A stretch of 64,000 bases of DNA, taken from the NCBI GenBank assembly GCA_946402275.1, contig CAMIVY010000001.1, forward strand, positions 209,624 to 273,623, written 5' to 3'. Each line of letters opens with the position of its first letter. Within the stretch, counting starts at the first letter, position 1. The notes beneath the pieces are model-generated. The model saw nothing but the letters and a program-made list of their open reading frames with translations, did no database searches and had not been told where the DNA came from. A program made the position numbers and the translations under genes. Of this stretch, positions 62,876 to 64,000 are shown one piece after another. This DNA is from an uncultured Prevotella sp. (GTDB taxonomy: Bacteria; Bacteroidota; Bacteroidia; Bacteroidales; Bacteroidaceae).

Positions 62876-63766
62876 TTATTTAAACAAATGTCTGAACGCA
62901 GCAGGCACGGTGGTCTCAAACTCCATTGGCTGATGCGTGACAGGATGATAAAAGCATAACAGCCAGGCATGCAGGCAGAGACGATGGATGGGGTCATCGC
63001 CATTTCCGTATTTGCTATCTCCACAGACAGGATGTCCCATGTCTGCCGCATGGACACGTATCTGGTTCTTACGTCCGGTTTCCAACTTAAACTCCACCAG
63101 AGAGTGATCTGTTGTACGGTCCATGACATGGAAATGGGTAATCGCCAGTTTGCCACCATTGTCAACAGGTGATGAATAGGTAACATAAGCTTTATTGTCC
63201 TTGAGCCAGTTTTCTATCGTCCCCTCGTCTTGCTCCATCTCGCCACTAAGCACTGCAACATAACGACGGTCATAGACTATTTCGTGCCAATGGTGCTCCA
63301 GGATCTGTTCTGTATCCATATCCTTGGCATAGACCATCAGGCCAGAGGTGTCACGATCCAACCGATGAACGACATGCGCACGACAGTTCTGACGTGACTT
63401 GCGGAAATAGTCATCCAATACCGATTTCACATTCAGCGTAGAATGGCCTGCTGCCATAGAGAGAATTCCTGGCTGCTTTTCAATGACCATCAACCAACGG
63501 TCTTCATAGACGATACGAAGATAGTGACTCTTGAAAGGCTGCTGGTTACGTTTGGTTCTGCTGACCGCCACCTTCATACCGGGCAACAGCATGAAATCGA
63601 ATTGCGTAACGGTCTTTCCATTCACACGGATGCCCTGTCCTTGCAAGGTCTGCTTGATTTTAGTACGTGTCTGATGTACATTCTTCAGCAGAAAATCCAG
63701 CAAAGGCTGTTCTTCCGTGACTTCAAAATGGTCGTATTCTCCCTGTTGATGTGTATTATATCTCAT
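62876..63766 (-). CDS. RluA-family pseudouridine synthase
   Basis: 296 residues from the ATG at 63766 (MRYNTHQQGEYD). S4-like N-terminal domain (RTKIKQTLQGQGIRVNGKTV), catalytic Asp in HVVHRLDRDTSGLMVYAK, C-terminal GRKNQIRVHAADMGHPVCGD. Modifies uridines in rRNA or tRNA; target not assignable. A TAATTTTG -7 element lies at 63785-63778. Confidence 0.9.
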   Translation of the reverse strand: MRYNTHQQGEYDHFEVTEEQPLLDFLLKNVHQTRTKIKQTLQGQGIRVNGKTVTQFDFMLLPGMKVAVSRTKRNQQPFKSHYLRIVYEDRWLMVIEKQPGILSMAAGHSTLNVKSVLDDYFRKSRQNCRAHVVHRLDRDTSGLMVYAKDMDTEQILEHHWHEIVYDRRYVAVLSGEMEQDEGTIENWLKDNKAYVTYSSPVDNGGKLAITHFHVMDRTTDHSLVEFKLETGRKNQIRVHAADMGHPVCGDSKYGNGDDPIHRLCLHAWLLCFYHPVTHQPMEFETTVPAAFRHLFK

Positions 63767-63856
63767 AACTGACTGCAAAATTACAAAATAATTCATAATT
63801 CATCATTCATCATTCACAATTATTTTGTGTGGCGGCAGCAAATTTTTCCCTTTTCC

Positions 63857-64000
63857 CGTACCCTTGAACGATGTTCTAAAGTACTTTCACTCGAAAAACA
63901 CAAAATTATTTGTTTTTTTGCTCGTTTATTCGTACCTCTGAACTGTGTTCTAAAGTACTTTCACTCGAAAAACACAAAATTATTTGTTTTTTTGCTCGTT
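63857..64000 (+). repeat. 74-bp tandem repeat carrying promoter-like motifs
   Basis: Two copies (63857-63930 and 63931-64000, cut by the window edge) share TTCTAAAGTACTTTCACTCG then AAAAACACAAAATTATTTG and TTTTTTTGCTCGTTTATT. In each the TTTG-N20-TACC(C/T)(T/C)TG spacing fits a promoter across the copy junction. More copies may follow to the right. Confidence 0.8.

Overview
The window looks like chromosomal DNA from a Bacteroidota (Bacteroidales) genome, most likely Prevotella or a close relative. Promoters have the TAnnTTTG -7 element with an upstream TTTG. Several genes are typical of the phylum: a DUF4468 protein, a DUF4293 protein, an Rpb6-type omega subunit, BamD, a 'putative porin', a smalltalk peptide and a Wza with many SLBB domains. 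No tRNA or rRNA gene is present; the RNase P RNA (rnpB) is.

Layout. (1) 1-9.2 kb, minus strand: surface-polysaccharide genes. gmd and fcl make GDP-fucose, wecB and wecC make UDP-ManNAcA, then come a Wzx flippase and a CDP-ribitol-type set (TarI-like, TarJ-like, Rpe-like, and a TagF-like transferase cut by the window edge). (2) 9.4-12.6 kb: a tightly overlapping five-gene operon (AAA ATPase, PD-(D/E)XK-like protein, 4-TM protein, membrane-anchored deoxyribosyltransferase/TIR-like protein, zinc ribbon) that looks like an uncharacterised defence system. (3) 12.6-36.8 kb: an accessory island rich in decayed transposase ends and repeats. It holds AbiE, AbiH, PIN + HTH-ImmA and Panacea + RelE-like pairs, a HATPase/STAS-like pair, an M15 peptidase/smalltalk cassette, a GxxExxY gene in a highly structured cassette, and an unfamiliar cluster (alpha-helical protein, SIS-HAD fusion, PRTase, ORC-like ATPase, Rossmann-like protein, possibly a PfkB kinase). 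Two 221-bp direct repeats at 13.7 and 36.6 kb, each with a promoter and a structured RNA, bound most of this island. (4) 36.8-42.7 kb: ugd, wzz, wza and an SGNH esterase, the export half of the polysaccharide locus; the island therefore sits inside that locus. (5) 42.8-63.8 kb: housekeeping core (hisS, purA, fur, AlkD-like, M49 peptidase, AraC-type regulator, YihY, rnpB, valS, rpoZ, bamD, uvrB, porin, menA, rluA).

The most striking signals are repeats rather than gene families. Almost every gap carries a 7-bp-period microsatellite, each with a different unit, and similar heptamers lie in frame inside hisS, purA and valS. A 10-bp-period repeat (CACGGATGGA) is inserted in the same reading frame in hisS and an AlkD-like gene and forms the start region of two other genes. 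A related CACAGAT repeat brackets a GxxExxY putative nuclease gene, together with two inverted three-hairpin elements whose stems differ by compensatory base changes. A palindromic element supplies the last codons of purA.
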